Below are positions 21,992-33,115 of a stretch of 64,000 bases of DNA, piece by piece; within the stretch, counting starts at the first letter, position 1; each line of letters opens with the position of its first letter. Origin of the DNA: Paramarasmius palmivorus (Eukaryota; Basidiomycota; Agaricomycetes; Agaricales; Marasmiaceae). The stretch lies in the NCBI GenBank assembly GCA_037176845.1, contig JAYKXP010000012.1:310001-374000 (forward strand), written 5' to 3'. The translations under genes and the position numbers were made by a program. Under the pieces are notes generated by a model that made no database searches, had not been told where the DNA came from, and was given only the letters and a program-made list of their open reading frames with translations.

Positions 21992-23390
21992 CTGGTTGAG
22001 TCGAGTTTGTGAATGAGGCTTGTATTCACAATCACAACAGCTCGAAGGCTTTTATACGTTAAAAATGTGTATTGTGAGCTGTTTAGGTATCAGGGGTGTA
22101 TGCAGGAGATACTGCAATGCAATAGAATTCAACCGGTGTTGTTGCTACTCCGGTGGCACGTCAAGATGTTCAAGTTGACGTGAATAGCCAATATCATGGC
22201 CCGTGTTCCCATCATCTGCCTTTCGTCTTTTTTTACTCTAAACCTCGTTCTAGTTCTATTCACAATGTCAGATACATTGGATTGCGGTTTAAGAAACAGT
22301 CTCTCGACTAGAGACTCGGGAATAACTTTGACCGGGTCTTACTTGACATTTCCAATGTCTACGCGAAACCCTCGGGCTCAATAGTTGGTCGGGAGTAGTA
22401 TGGTGAGGACACATTCTGCTTTTCCGTTTCACGATTTTAGGACTTAACGTGGGTCCACATGATACGAGCAGCATATATGCTAGCATACACTTCACGCCTT
22501 CAATTAATCCCGTAACTGTGGCCCCTGTGAATCGGCATACATTGGCATTCTCCGGGTGTAAACATTGTGGCTAAAACTTTCTCGACGGCTATTGTGAGCG
22601 TTGAGGCTTTTGCCAGGTAGTGCATATTAGCAATGCTAAGTCGCCCATAAGTGCTAGTGCTTATCTCTGTCGACTGAGCTCTCATGGTGGTGAATTCAGT
22701 GCACCCCGCGACGCACAATCAGCTCTACCTGATTCCGTGACTAGCTTCGCTCGACATAATTTAACTAAACAGCGCTGTGATTTTGACAGGTCGTACAATA
22801 TGGTTCGACGGGAATCATGCTTTGAATCTTCGCTAGATTTGAGATGGTTCAGTCGGCGTGAAACTTTCGCCGTTAGAGTCTAGCCCAATCGTATATTACT
22901 CACGCCCTCTTCGCCGGTATCTTGCCGGTATTCAAATGTGAACCGTTGGCCTGATTCTAATCACCGTTCCTGTGCCACCATTGTGTATGTCAGAATCAAC
23001 TGTATTCGACATTGACTTTTGAGATTTAATTGTGCGGCCACGGGATCCAATCGAAGCATCGGTAACTTACAATGGCCGACGGCGTGTCAATTTATGTAGT
23101 GCGCAATTTATTGTGGTCATCATCACATCCCTTGTAGAATACAAATTTAGTTGGGTCGACGGCAAATTTATCTCTCCTGGTGAACGCGAATGTATTGATC
23201 TTATCGTTCCTTCGATATGGGCGTGTATTCTTGCTCTCATTCCCCTTGTCGAACGTCAGATCGGGGATATAACACTTGCAATACCTTATCGATATCCAGC
23301 GCTGCGTTGAGCGAGCATACGCATATAAAAAGCTCCAACGATTCGTCGGATTAAACAAAACACATCTCTTGTCTCGACTTGAAAAGCATC
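21992..23390. other. Spacer between divergent S genes
   Basis: Holds the promoters of S2 (minus) and S3 (plus). A TATAAAAAG string near 23314-23322 fits the S3 promoter. A short segment near 22147-22195 (GGTGGCACGTCAAG and following) resembles 30709-30750. Other frames are short and unsupported. Confidence 0.45.
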
Positions 23391-23448
23391 GTAAGTGCTT
23401 CACCTCCATATCTCCTGGGGACTAGTCACTAACCGCTTGTTCCTCCAG
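23391..23448 (+). other. 5' UTR intron of S3
   Basis: GTAAGT donor and CTCCAG acceptor, 58 bases, ending 12 bases before the S3 start codon. Introns of 58-61 bases occur at the same place in the other four S genes. Confidence 0.75.
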
Positions 23449-23460
23449 TCAAATACTAGA

Positions 23461-23736
23461 ATGGCAGGCTTTAACATCCGTAACCTCTCCAACCACCACA
23501 CCGTCCGATGCTTCGTATCCAAATACTCCGTCGACGGTAACGACAGCTGGTTCGTCCTTCCACGGGACTTTGCGGATTCCTCGAAATGCCATTGGCAGAG
23601 AAACGGTTGGGAACTCGTGGTTTTTGATGATCAGGCAACTGGGATGAGAAGGGGATGGTATTTGGATTGTTCGAATATGACGATGGAGATTACGTTTGTG
23701 GGGTTCGATAAGGAGTTGGGGATTGTTAGGTGTTAG
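23461..23736 (+). CDS. S-family small protein 3
   Basis: A 91-residue product, the only family member on the plus strand: GFNIRNLSNHHTVRCFVSKY, GNDSWFVLP, CHWQRNGWELVVF, MRRGWYLD and ITFVGFDKELGIVR. The start is set by homology and by the preceding 5' UTR intron; the frame is open further upstream but only through that intron. It ends 66 bases before a tRNA-Thr. Family unknown. Confidence 0.82.
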   Translation: MAGFNIRNLSNHHTVRCFVSKYSVDGNDSWFVLPRDFADSSKCHWQRNGWELVVFDDQATGMRRGWYLDCSNMTMEITFVGFDKELGIVRC

Positions 23737-23802
23737 ATAGCCTTTATTTATGTATAGCCAGCGCCACAGGGCCGGGAATCAACAAGCCTATCAAGGAGGT
23801 AT

Positions 23803-23891
23803 TGCCCTCTTAGCTCAGTCGTAGAGCGTGTCACTCGTAGCGTCGGATGGTGCCGATGACAAGGTCGGTTGTTCAATCCAGCCAGGGGGCA
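23803..23891 (+). tRNA. tRNA-Thr (CGU) with intron
   Basis: The cloverleaf can be drawn: acceptor TGCCCTC with GGGGGCA, D arm TAGCTCAGTCGTAGAGC, anticodon stem TGTCA with TGACA, T arm GGTTG-TTCAATC-CAGCC. The anticodon loop reads CTCGTA, then a 16-base intron (GCGTCGGATGGTGCCG), then A, giving anticodon CGU. The intron lies one base 3' of the anticodon, as in other eukaryotic nuclear tRNA genes. A G-T pair in the T stem is the only weak point. Confidence 0.85.
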
Positions 23892-25559
23892 TTGCGGTGG
23901 TGTGAAAGGGAGCTTTTTACTCGACATATTTCCCAATTAGTCAACTTCGAGAAAGCTATCAAATAGTGTTCATGAACGATGACTCCAGGTTGTCACCGAG
24001 GGCTTGTATCTTTGTGTATCGATCGTCCCTGCTTCGAGCTAGATAGAGATTACTTGCATGGCCAAGCGGCACTTCTTGCAAGGGTATTTAGTCAAAGCTA
24101 TGGAAACGACAATCTGATGCTGAAAGCACAAGCCACTAGCAGAACTCGAGCCCTAATATCGTGTAGGCATTGGACTTTGCCACTCTTGGATTGCCGGTCC
24201 AACGTGCAAGCTTCAGGTTGGTGTCGAATCTAGAGTATAAAGGTTCTGGTTCGAATTGTCGCTCTTGAGAAACCACCAATTCTTCTTGAACGCGCTTGTT
24301 CTTCCGGTCCGTATCTTCGCGAGCAGAGCGGACCGAAAGAGAGTGGAGTCGCGTCTTCTTCCCCCCCTTCACGTCAATGCAGGACCACACCGCGTTGAGG
24401 ATGACACTATTATTCGGCTGGGTGCTATCGTGTAGGTACCAGAGCCAGAATGCTCCCAACCTATGGTATTATGGTGTATCTTTATCTGTAAGATCACCGA
24501 TAGCTTGGGATGAGGGGATGAGCAAGGTGTGCTGCTTGAAGAGCAAGCACTCGGGATCCTTAACGCTTATCGCGCAAGTGAGAGTCGTCGCGGAGAAGCA
24601 GTTGTGACGTGACTAAAGCAGGCAATCGGATTCACGGTGACGTTGACCAAATAGGCCATCGATATCAAGTGATCAGGTGGTATCAAAGAAGCATCGCGCG
24701 AGGCGATCAAGGCGTTCATTCGAGCATGAGGTAGTCTAGAGGCCGGGTTCTCGCAGGCTGCAGTACAAGTATATCGAAGGCGAACGCAAAGGACGACATA
24801 CGGACGTACGGGTATCATTCCTTCGTCATTATAGTTCCATTCCACAAGAACCAATAACTTTCTGCGCCTTAGGCGCGATATCTTCACTGGGAGCAGAAGT
24901 CTTGCAGTGAATGATCTAAAGAGAACAATCAGTCATTATTCCTCAGCACAGAAGGGTCTCTGGAAGGTACCTCCAAGCTCGAGGGGTTCGGTTCATCTGG
25001 TTGGTAGGTGCGCTGATTCCGAAAGGCGTCAAGAGGTATTTGAAATTTCGATGAGGTATCCCGGACCCTAATAGCTTGTCTCAGTCACACCGAAATACCC
25101 ACCACGCGATCTTGAGCACCATGATTAACCTGGCCTACGTCTCTCTCGGCGTATCCGTAGTCATCCGAGCGAAATTGAGATCGAAGTGTTTCTGAGTGGT
25201 AAAAGGGCAGTAGAGGCATAGGGTAGCGGATCCACGGAACGTATAACATATTGCAAGACTGGTGTTTTTCGCAACAGACGGAACTGGGCGAGGATCGGCG
25301 CAGGATGAGTGAGGATGAAGTAGTGTGTGTCTTGACAGATTAGCGCCGTGAAGGTGGGTGTGGAGGGTGGAGAGAGGCTGTAAGAAGGGGACAATAGAGT
25401 TAATGATCAGCAACGTTGATCCGGCCCCAAGCTCGCTAGCACTCACCTCCCAGGTTTCCATTTACCAGGGGCGATGCCTCTCACGAAATCTCATAGTCTT
25501 GCTCTCAGTTCCCTTTTACCATATCGTATAAGGAGGTCAATGTAGGTGTAACGTCGATC
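23892..25559. other. Gene-poor spacer
   Basis: Several frames of 77-108 codons occur on both strands. One on the minus strand (25135-25461) has a GTGAGT...ACAG intron-like interval, but neither resulting frame resembles a known family and both are open, so no gene is called. Confidence 0.4.
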
Positions 25560-25800
25560 CTTTCATGGAGTTCTTCGTGTCGGCTAGAACCAGTCAGTTA
25601 TACTTTCCAGCGGTGAGCCAGATAGTCGCACATCCCCAAGAGACATTTTGCTCTCAAGGGACACATAGTTGCAGCGGAGTTTGAGAGGGCGGAGTTCGGC
25701 GCAGGATGGGGTCGGGTCGGTATATTGAGAGAAGGGAAAGGCGGAAGAAGAGCGAAGAGAGAAGGCGTCGTCAGCAAGACGTCAGCGAGGTCTATCAAGA
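25560..25800 (-). pseudogene. Broken copy of the Zn2Cys6 regulator first exon
   Basis: The stretch matches the start of the regulator at 8560-8826: TCTATCA near the start codon, GGCGCAGGATG, GCAGCGGAGTTTGAGA, ATAGTCGCACATCC and GGCTAGAACCAG occur in the same order. Deletions and frameshifts remove the start codon and the cysteine spacing of the zinc cluster, and nothing after about codon 85 is present. The regulator-like promoter also follows (to about 26040), then block R copy 3. It is a dead by-product of the duplication that also carried a P gene. Confidence 0.78.
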
Positions 25801-26080
25801 TTCAGACGACTCACACTCTCCCAGGTTTTCTTCTCCCCAAAGGTAAAGCTTCTCGTTCTTTTTCTCTTGGTGCTACTCCCATGCCTTTGTCTGTCGTCGG
25901 TGGAAGAGGAGTAAGCGGTGTAAATAAACTGAAAAAAAAGTCGTTTTTTGGCGAGGTTCTCGACGCGCCCAGGGCCATCATAGTCACGATCACATCATGA
26001 CCATTAGTAATTATAACACCGGTCATGATCAGGGAGGCGGGGAGATGGTGTGGATGTGTTGGTAGGCATCGTGCGTGCAT

Positions 26081-26420
26081 GACGAGGAGCAGGTAAGGTT
26101 CGTGGTGTGGAATGTCCAGTGTCATTTCAATAACGTGAGATTCAGGGACAGCGGCTTTATGTAACGCTTTTACATTGCCGCTATGACGATTGCTTCCACG
26201 TTCAATCGCCGAAATCACAGATGTCATGAGCGCTGTATGGGCGTTTTCGGTTCTCTGCTTTCATCATTCATGCCAATGGGCATGCTATTATGAATATCGC
26301 ATCCCTCGAAAGTCCCTAGTTCTTTCTTCAACCCCATTACCATTACCAGATTGTACACGCGACATCCTCGTGTCTGTCCTAAAGTACTACCTTCCTTTTC
26401 GCCGATATCTCCTCTTTCTA
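26081..26420. repeat. Noncoding block R, copy 3
   Basis: It has the landmarks GACGAGGAGCAGGTAAGG, GTCATTTCAATAACGTGAGA, CGCCGAAATCACAGATG and ACACGCGACATCCTCGTGTC in the same order as the other copies, with small indels. It links the broken regulator fragment to P3 as copy 1 links the intact regulator to P1. Confidence 0.66.
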
Positions 26421-26866
26421 GCTTTCTGTGGGAATGACCCGTCATTTTCTCTCGATCCGCCACCTGGGCGTCTCTTGGGCGTCTCAACTCACACGATACA
26501 TGCCTCGAGCGTCTAGGTTTCGATCTCTACAAGGCATCAGCGCAAAGTCAGTGGTCGCTGAATTTTATAGGAACGGTCGTGATCATCATACAGGTATAGG
26601 TGCGGGGTCATTTTCATTAATCTGATTAAAGCCATGTTATCCTACTAGAGTTCTTCACCCAGTATCACATCTAACATCTTCGTGACTGCATGTTCAAGTT
26701 CCCGAGACCAATGAAACTTGATGCTAGCTCTTGTAAGTTGTGACCCCCATGAGGTTACTGGATCAGAAGTACGCCGCAGTCTCCAAATCTGGCTAGATTT
26801 TGGAGTTCAGCCACAACCTGCTATGGTGGCACCCATTTGTAATGGATCAATGACGGAATGTAACAG

Positions 26867-26874
26867 TATATAAA
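26867..26874 (+). promoter_or_regulatory. TATA box of P gene 3
   Basis: TATATAAA about 46 bases upstream of the ATG, followed by CTCTTCCTGTGCTCGTGGAT, as in P1 and P2. Confidence 0.7.
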
Positions 26875-26919
26875 CTCTTCCTGTGCTCGTGGATCAGAAT
26901 CGCCCTTCTGAATTCCCCA

Positions 26920-28296
26920 ATGAACACTCGCTCAATCTCGAGTCGAGATCCGGTGAAGGCTATCAAGGTGCAGTTGGACATCATAAGACGGCGGGTCGAT
27001 GGATCCCGAAGGATAATTTCGTCTTTGGATCAGAATGGTTTGCGAATGGTCCCAGTGAGTATGAATATGTATCTTCTGCTGTGTCAGCGATTAACAAACA
27101 TGGTGCTTTTAGGACGGTCTTCGAGGAAATGATGCCTGGAGTGCCGTCTCCAGCATCGTCAGCCGCACCGACCTTCTAATCATAAACAATAACACGGATA
27201 TTTCAATTTCTGACTTGTCCGCGATGGAGAAGGAAATCATTGAGGCTACAAGGTAAGCGTGTAAGCACTATCTCTCGGTCTTTCTAGTTGTCTAATTGAT
27301 TATTACTACTATCTTTCTTTTGCAATACTAAGGATGCTCCGAGACTCATTTCGAGACCCATACACACTCCGTGTCAGCCCACTGCCTCGCCCTGGAATTC
27401 GCTTTGGAAGCTCTAAAGTCCCCGCCTCCAATATCAACATAGTTCATATAGTCAGAAGCGGCAACTCCAGCAATAGCTTCAACGTCAATTCCAATAACTC
27501 GTACTCCGCCTTGTACTCGGATGAATCCGATGCAGATGATACACAAAGCATATCCCTTCCCCAGTCGTCAATCCCTACCAACTTCGAGAATAATGACCCC
27601 CGTCCGTCCGAACGAGGATTCGGTTCAACTGAATTCTCCACTGCCCATTCTTCACGCGTTCCTCCCAGTCAGAACTTCCAGCCTAGCAATCGTGGCGTCC
27701 CACCAAAGGTCCCTGACCCAATTCCGCCAGCCATCGCTGTATTATCCTCATTACACGAGACGATACAAAGCGTAACTGGGCCTCTCCAATCCACAACAGC
27801 CAACCTCGAATCAATCACACGAGAACTTATCACCATGAACAACACGCTGAGAGAGAGCGCTGCGACTCTCAATAACATTGTTAATCCCGAACGGGATACT
27901 CAGGTGGAGCATCCACAATCTCCACAACGTCCGGATTCCGTTCTCTCCGCTGGATATGAGCCTCCCAACATCAATCAGAATGCTCGGGTAGAATATCCAT
28001 TAGTCCCACCACATCCACTTGGACTAGTTTCCCAACCTGTATTTTCATTTGCCCCAGCAGGATCGAAGTCTCAGAATGACGCCGCAGAACACGGACACGC
28101 CACATCTCTAGGCGCTACACAGCAAGAACCGCCCGGTAAACGCGCCAATTCTATGCGTATAGAACCACAGCGTCGCGTAGATGTAGAACATGAAGAAATG
28201 GATCTTGCACCGACTCGAGAATTGCCTCCACCGGTGGGCGATACTTACAATTGTTTTGGCTTTACGTTATGTCGCTCTTCGTGTCAGATATGCTGA
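26920..28296 (+). CDS. P-family protein 3
   Basis: Three exons (26920-27054, 27113-27252, 27333-28296) join in frame to 412 residues. N-terminal helix KAIKVQLDIIRRRVD, exon 2 ending MEKEIIEATR, motif NINIVHIVRSGNSS with NVNSNNSYSAL, block LESITRELITMNNTLRESA, a Pro-rich linker like that of P1, and the end RSSCQIC. The CaaX-like end is kept although the flanking bases differ from P1 and P2, which argues for selection. The start lacks the two residues between SRD and P found in P1. It is followed by S4 on the opposite strand. Function unknown; possible lipid-anchored cytosolic protein. Confidence 0.78.
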
Positions 28297-28686
28297 GGAC
28301 TTTGAATGAAAGTGCGTTATACAACATCCAAACCCCGACGCGCTATGAGATTATACTGAGCTGCCTTGAAGAGACGCCGTCAGATCTGTGGGGATCAGAT
28401 CGAACACAACAAAAGGTAGTATTCCTAGACGCGCGACATACAAACACAACCGACACGACAGGGGTAGAAAGCGAATATATCGTCCGTGAACAATAAAGGT
28501 ACCGACTCTACACTTCTCCGCCGACTTCAGACGCCGTAATACCCAGGAGTCTGTCGTAGTCGTCGAGAGCGTATCGTCACAATGTAGGCGAAAGAAAACG
28601 GACCAGAATCTTTTTTTTGTGGATTTTTCACCGCATCTCAAAACTACCAACCGCTTATTCTCTAGGCTCTACTCCACATCACCTCT

Positions 28687-28968
28687 TTACGCCTCAGGAT
28701 TTCTAACAATACCCAAGTCCTGAGAGAACCCAACAAAGGTAAGGTCCAAAGTCTGCTTCGTCGAGTTCAAATACCATCCCCTCCTCTCCCCATCTGCGGG
28801 GTTCTCGAAAACAACCATATTCCAACCGGTTCTGCCCCAGTGAGATGTGCTTGGATCATTGTAATTGGTGGGAAGCGTGAACCACTCGTCGTTCCCACCG
28901 CCGTAGTTGGAGACAAAGCATTTAACGTTGGCGATATTGGACCAGTTGCGGATGCGGTAGCCGGTCAT
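28687..28968 (-). CDS. S-family small protein 4
   Basis: A 93-residue product: GYRIRNWSNIANVKCFVSNY, GNDEWFTLP, HWGRTGWNMVVF, ERRGWYLN, LTFVGFSQDLGIVR. The 5' UTR intron (28981-29040) ends 12 bases before the ATG. A GGCATATATAAGG element (minus strand) lies about 145 bases upstream of the start. It is very close to S5, and the flanking DNA on both sides is also duplicated there. It lies tail to tail with P3. Confidence 0.84.
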   Translation of the reverse strand: MTGYRIRNWSNIANVKCFVSNYGGGNDEWFTLPTNYNDPSTSHWGRTGWNMVVFENPADGERRGWYLNSTKQTLDLTFVGFSQDLGIVRNPEA

Positions 28969-29040
28969 GATTTATGTGTTCTTGGAAACTTGGTATGAGA
29001 AGTCTTGATCAATGAAAGGAGTAAGGTGTACAATATTTAC

Positions 29041-31667
29041 CTTTGGCTTTGTGTAGTAGATGAGATAGGTGTTTGAGTTGTGTTCAGGACGATGGAGGCT
29101 TAAGACCTTATATATGCCTAACCACGCGCCGAAACTGGTTGGGGACACATTACTTGCTCCAGCCTTCTGACTGCAGTAGAAATGAAAACATCCATTACAT
29201 ACGACAACGCAGTTACTTGGAAGTCGGAGCGCTATTGAAATGGAACTCATCCGGGGCTTCCAACACTCCGGAGGCAAAGCTCACAGTTCTCGAAACGAGT
29301 GGGATCAAGTTCGTTTATGGTCGGTATACAGTAGCTTGCTGCTTCCGGAAAGCTTCCATTTCGAAAGTTCAGAAGTTCACGATCGCCCGGCTTCTGCCGC
29401 GTGCATTCATCTCAGCAGCAATGGATGGCCGACGAAAAGGATTCACTTAACGAGTTAAAATATGGCATTTCAGCCACACCAATGAATAAGCGCTAGTCTC
29501 TTGGCGTTTTAGGAGCCACTCACCCCGAGCTCTTTTCAAGAGACGACGCTGTGTCCATTCACGATACGAATAGATGGAACCATGATGGTACTTAACTAAC
29601 TAGACGACAGATATGCATAACCATGTGCTGAAACTGGTTATGGATATATTATCTACTCGAGCCTTGCCACAATGCACAGTCTCTTGGAAGTTGGAACATA
29701 CCAGTGGAACTCATACGGCGTTTTCACAACTCCGGTGGCAATTCAGATGATGATGTTTAGAACTCGCAAAATGAACAACTACTGTGTAGGATTACATTGT
29801 CTATTTGGCACGATTCCATGTCTTTTAAAGTTGGGTGCTTCCTTTTCCCAATCATCTGGCTTCTGCTGCGTAGGACTTGAAATTGCATGATTATTACTAG
29901 ATATTTCTTAATCTGTGTATGGGATCATCTCGGTGGCGATGTATAGCAGAGGAAGCTTCACTAAACCATATAATTCGGCCACACCAACGAATAAGTCACG
30001 GTAAGCGCTGGAAATATCTCGGCATTCTTAAGCAGGATGATGTTGCCCAGAACGATGGCCAGTCACGTCTTCGCAGATTTGGCTTTGAGATGTCTGTCGG
30101 CTGCCACGGTCACATTATGATCCGAATGTTGGCCGAGTTGGATCGATACTTCATGCCAACTCCGTCACCACATCGGCCTCTGTTCCTTTGAATGAAGACG
30201 AGGCCAACATGGGCTCAAATGCCATAAAAGTGCATTCTACATTCATACCCCCAATTCAAGTGCTATCTCCTCGTCTAAACCACTTCATTGTTCACCATGT
30301 TGTTGAACACGAGTCATTCTTGGCCAGCATGTTATCATGCTTGAACGTCAGGTGCATCCGCTACCTCGAGCCATATCACGTCAAGATATCTCTACCAAGC
30401 AATGGACCGTAGGGAAATACGCGCGACAAAATATGACCTTGACGTGCAATATACAGGCAGAATTAGCACGATCATGGGAATAGATGGTGAAAGATGTGAA
30501 GAAAGATAAAGGAGGTCCGCTGACATTGGATGCCGGTACATCCTCCAGTTTGTCGTCCTCGGCAGCGTCATGTCGTATTGTAGACGAAGAGAAACAGATG
30601 ATATTTGGTGGTTTCTCTGCTTTTATCAGTTGAAAAAATTACCCTTCCTGGATACTCAGAACCTAGGAAGAGCTTAGGAATATCTAAGCCGGGGTTGATG
30701 CTATTCCGATGGCACGTCAAGGCTTCTACTTCGAATATGCAATATCATTGCGTCTGTTCATTTCCGTTGGTCCATTGTGTTCTCGACCTCTTGCTGTGGT
30801 TCCAATCACAACTCCAGATACAGCGCCATGGTTGATTATTCTATTCCGAGAGACGGCATCCAAGGTAGTACACGCAAGAAAGAACGGAAGAAATAGCTAC
30901 GTAATTGAAGCGCCATATGAATTACATTCGGACGAGTAAGTTTGAATGGCTACGGCTCAAGCGCTGTCCCTTGACTACCTGATGCCTTCTATTCCCCAGC
31001 ACTTTAACGCGATGAACGACCGTACATTGGAGATCGCTTTGATTTCACTCGTGCTATTTGTTGGGGCCTGTACGGCCTACCATTCCAAGTCTCACAAACA
31101 GCATATATGCGGTAAGAGAACTTCAAAACAAGCACCGGATCATATTTCTAGACTTCGATTCATCCTGTTTCTTTACTACCGGGGACGTTACCTCAAACAT
31201 CGGCATTGCTTGGGCGCAAAGACGTTCGCCAGAATCATAGCTACTGTAATTCGTCATTATGACTTTGACTTTGATAATTCATACAACGCCCAAACTCTGG
31301 CATGTTGTGAGCCATCTGTCTCTAATTTATTCAAAGGGATGGCATCACATCAAACGTCGATGTGTGGGTCAAAGCAAACGCAAAATGAAAGATGACATTC
31401 CTAGACGCGCAATATACAACAGAGTAGAATCGACACGATAGGACTAGAAGGTGAAAATATCGTCCGTAAACAATCAAAGTATTGACTCTATGTTTCTCCG
31501 CCAACTTTAAACACTGGTAAGCCCAGTAGTCCAAAGTCTTCGTCGAAAGCATATCGTCGTAGTGTAGGCGAAACAAAAGGGTCCAAAATTATTTTTTGTG
31601 GATTTTCTCTCAAAACCACACCAAGCGCCAAGGGCATATCCACTAGGCCCTACGCCACACCACCTCT
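29041..31667. other. Duplicated S-gene flanks, no clear gene
   Basis: The first 250 bases are the S4 promoter side and match 32020-32200. A further segment at 29600-29900 matches 32085-32405, so that flank exists three times in part. The segment 31380-31610 matches 28405-28640 (P3 3' flank), although no P gene precedes it. A 149-codon frame at 30946-31395 has one hydrophobic stretch (LEIALISLVLFVGACTAY) but no homologue or splice context; it is not called. Confidence 0.5.
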
Positions 31668-31949
31668 CTACGTCTCAGCATTCCTAACAAGCCCCAAATC
31701 CTGAGAGAACCCCAAAAACGTAAGGTCTATAGTCTGACCCGTAGAGTCAAAATACCATCCCCTCCTTTCACCATTTGCTGGGTTCCTAAAAACAACCACC
31801 TCCCATCCGGTTCTGCCCCAATGAGACTTGTTTGGATCACTATAATCAGCGGGAAGCGTAAACCAGTCGTCGTTCCCGCCTTGGTATTTGGAGACGAAGC
31901 ATGCAATATTGGGGATGTTGGACAAGTTGCGGATACGGTAGCCGGTCAT
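31668..31949 (-). CDS. S-family small protein 5
   Basis: A 93-residue product: GYRIRNLSNIPNIACFVSKY, GNDDWFTLPAD, HWGRTGWEVVVF, ERRGWYFD, LTFLGFSQDLGLVR. The start is at 31949; the frame is open upstream through the 5' UTR intron (31961-32019), which ends 11 bases before the ATG. It is the closest copy to S4. There is no P gene on its 3' side, only the conserved P 3' flank, so a P gene was probably lost here. Confidence 0.84.
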   Translation of the reverse strand: MTGYRIRNLSNIPNIACFVSKYQGGNDDWFTLPADYSDPNKSHWGRTGWEVVVFRNPANGERRGWYFDSTGQTIDLTFLGFSQDLGLVRNAET

Positions 31950-32019
31950 TGTATGCGTTTCTGGAAGCTTGATATGAGAGGTCTTGATTGATGAAAGGAG
32001 TAAGATGTACAATATTCAC

Positions 32020-33115
32020 CTTTAGCTTTGTGTAGTAGATGAAATTGGTATTTGAACTGTTTTGAGGACGATGGATGCTCAGGAGCTTATATATGCTCAA
32101 CCATGCGCTGAAATCGGTTATTGATAGATTGCATATCCGAGCCTTCTGACTCGAGAGCAGCAGCGAAAGCATCCATACATACCACAATGCACGGATTATT
32201 CATTGAAAGTTGGGACGCTACCAATGGAAATCATACGGCGTTTTCGCAACCCCGGTGGCAACCCAGATTATCATGTTCAGAATTCGTAAAGGAACAACCA
32301 TTGTGCAAGAATACCTTCGTCCAGTTGGCACGATTCAAAGTTTGGTGCTTCCGTTTCTGGCTTCTGCCGCGTACGTCTTGAATGTGCACGATTATTACTA
32401 GATATACCTTAGTCCGTGATATGTAACCATCTCAATGGCGATGTATCGTGGAGGAAACAGGTTCACTACACCGTATATTTCAGCCACGCCGACGAATAAG
32501 CGCTTTGTTAGCGCTGGAAACGCTATATTGTCGAATTCGGGTTACTCATGTGGCGGAGTGTGTGGTTTCTCAATAGTACTCTAGATCGATATGCAGTCAC
32601 GGACAGCCTTACCCATTATTGAGCTGACTTACAGCACGTACGGTTAGATGTTCGTCTCTCACTACGCAAGTGACAATCCATCTGTCCGTCCCTTATGAAA
32701 GCCCAGGGGGTCCTGCATAGAAATTGAAACACCAGCAACACAGCCAAAATTAAATCGGGCTTCCATGAAGATATAGAATGCCTTCCGTCCTGTGAGTTCC
32801 ATGGCAGGCAAACCCGTTTAAGCCAGGCGATCACCTTGAAAATACGCACCTCGTTGAACTCCCCGAAACGTTCTCATACTTATTGGTCATTGGAGCTGAT
32901 GCGGCTGACCTTGTATCAGAGATATGAGTAGGAATTTTGTAGTATTCGACCAAGGCAGAGAATCTAGGAAGAAGTTTGAAGAAATAATGTCAGTGGTAGC
33001 GACCCAGCGGTAATCGGTCCGGTTTTGGAATTACCTTAGCGTGTGAGTTTTGCACCAAGCAGGTGCCTGAGTCCCTGACTCTTCCCCTTCATCTTGCTTT
33101 CATCTTGCTTTCATC
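32020..33115. other. S5 promoter flank and spacer
   Basis: A CTTATATATGC element near 32087 (read on the minus strand) matches that of S4. The stretch to about 32405 is duplicated from the S4 side. From there to 33115 nothing is supported. Confidence 0.5.

Noticed and set aside
30946..31395. 149-codon frame with one hydrophobic stretch
   Set aside because: No splice context, no paralogue, and its end overlaps the duplicated P 3' flank, which is noncoding elsewhere.
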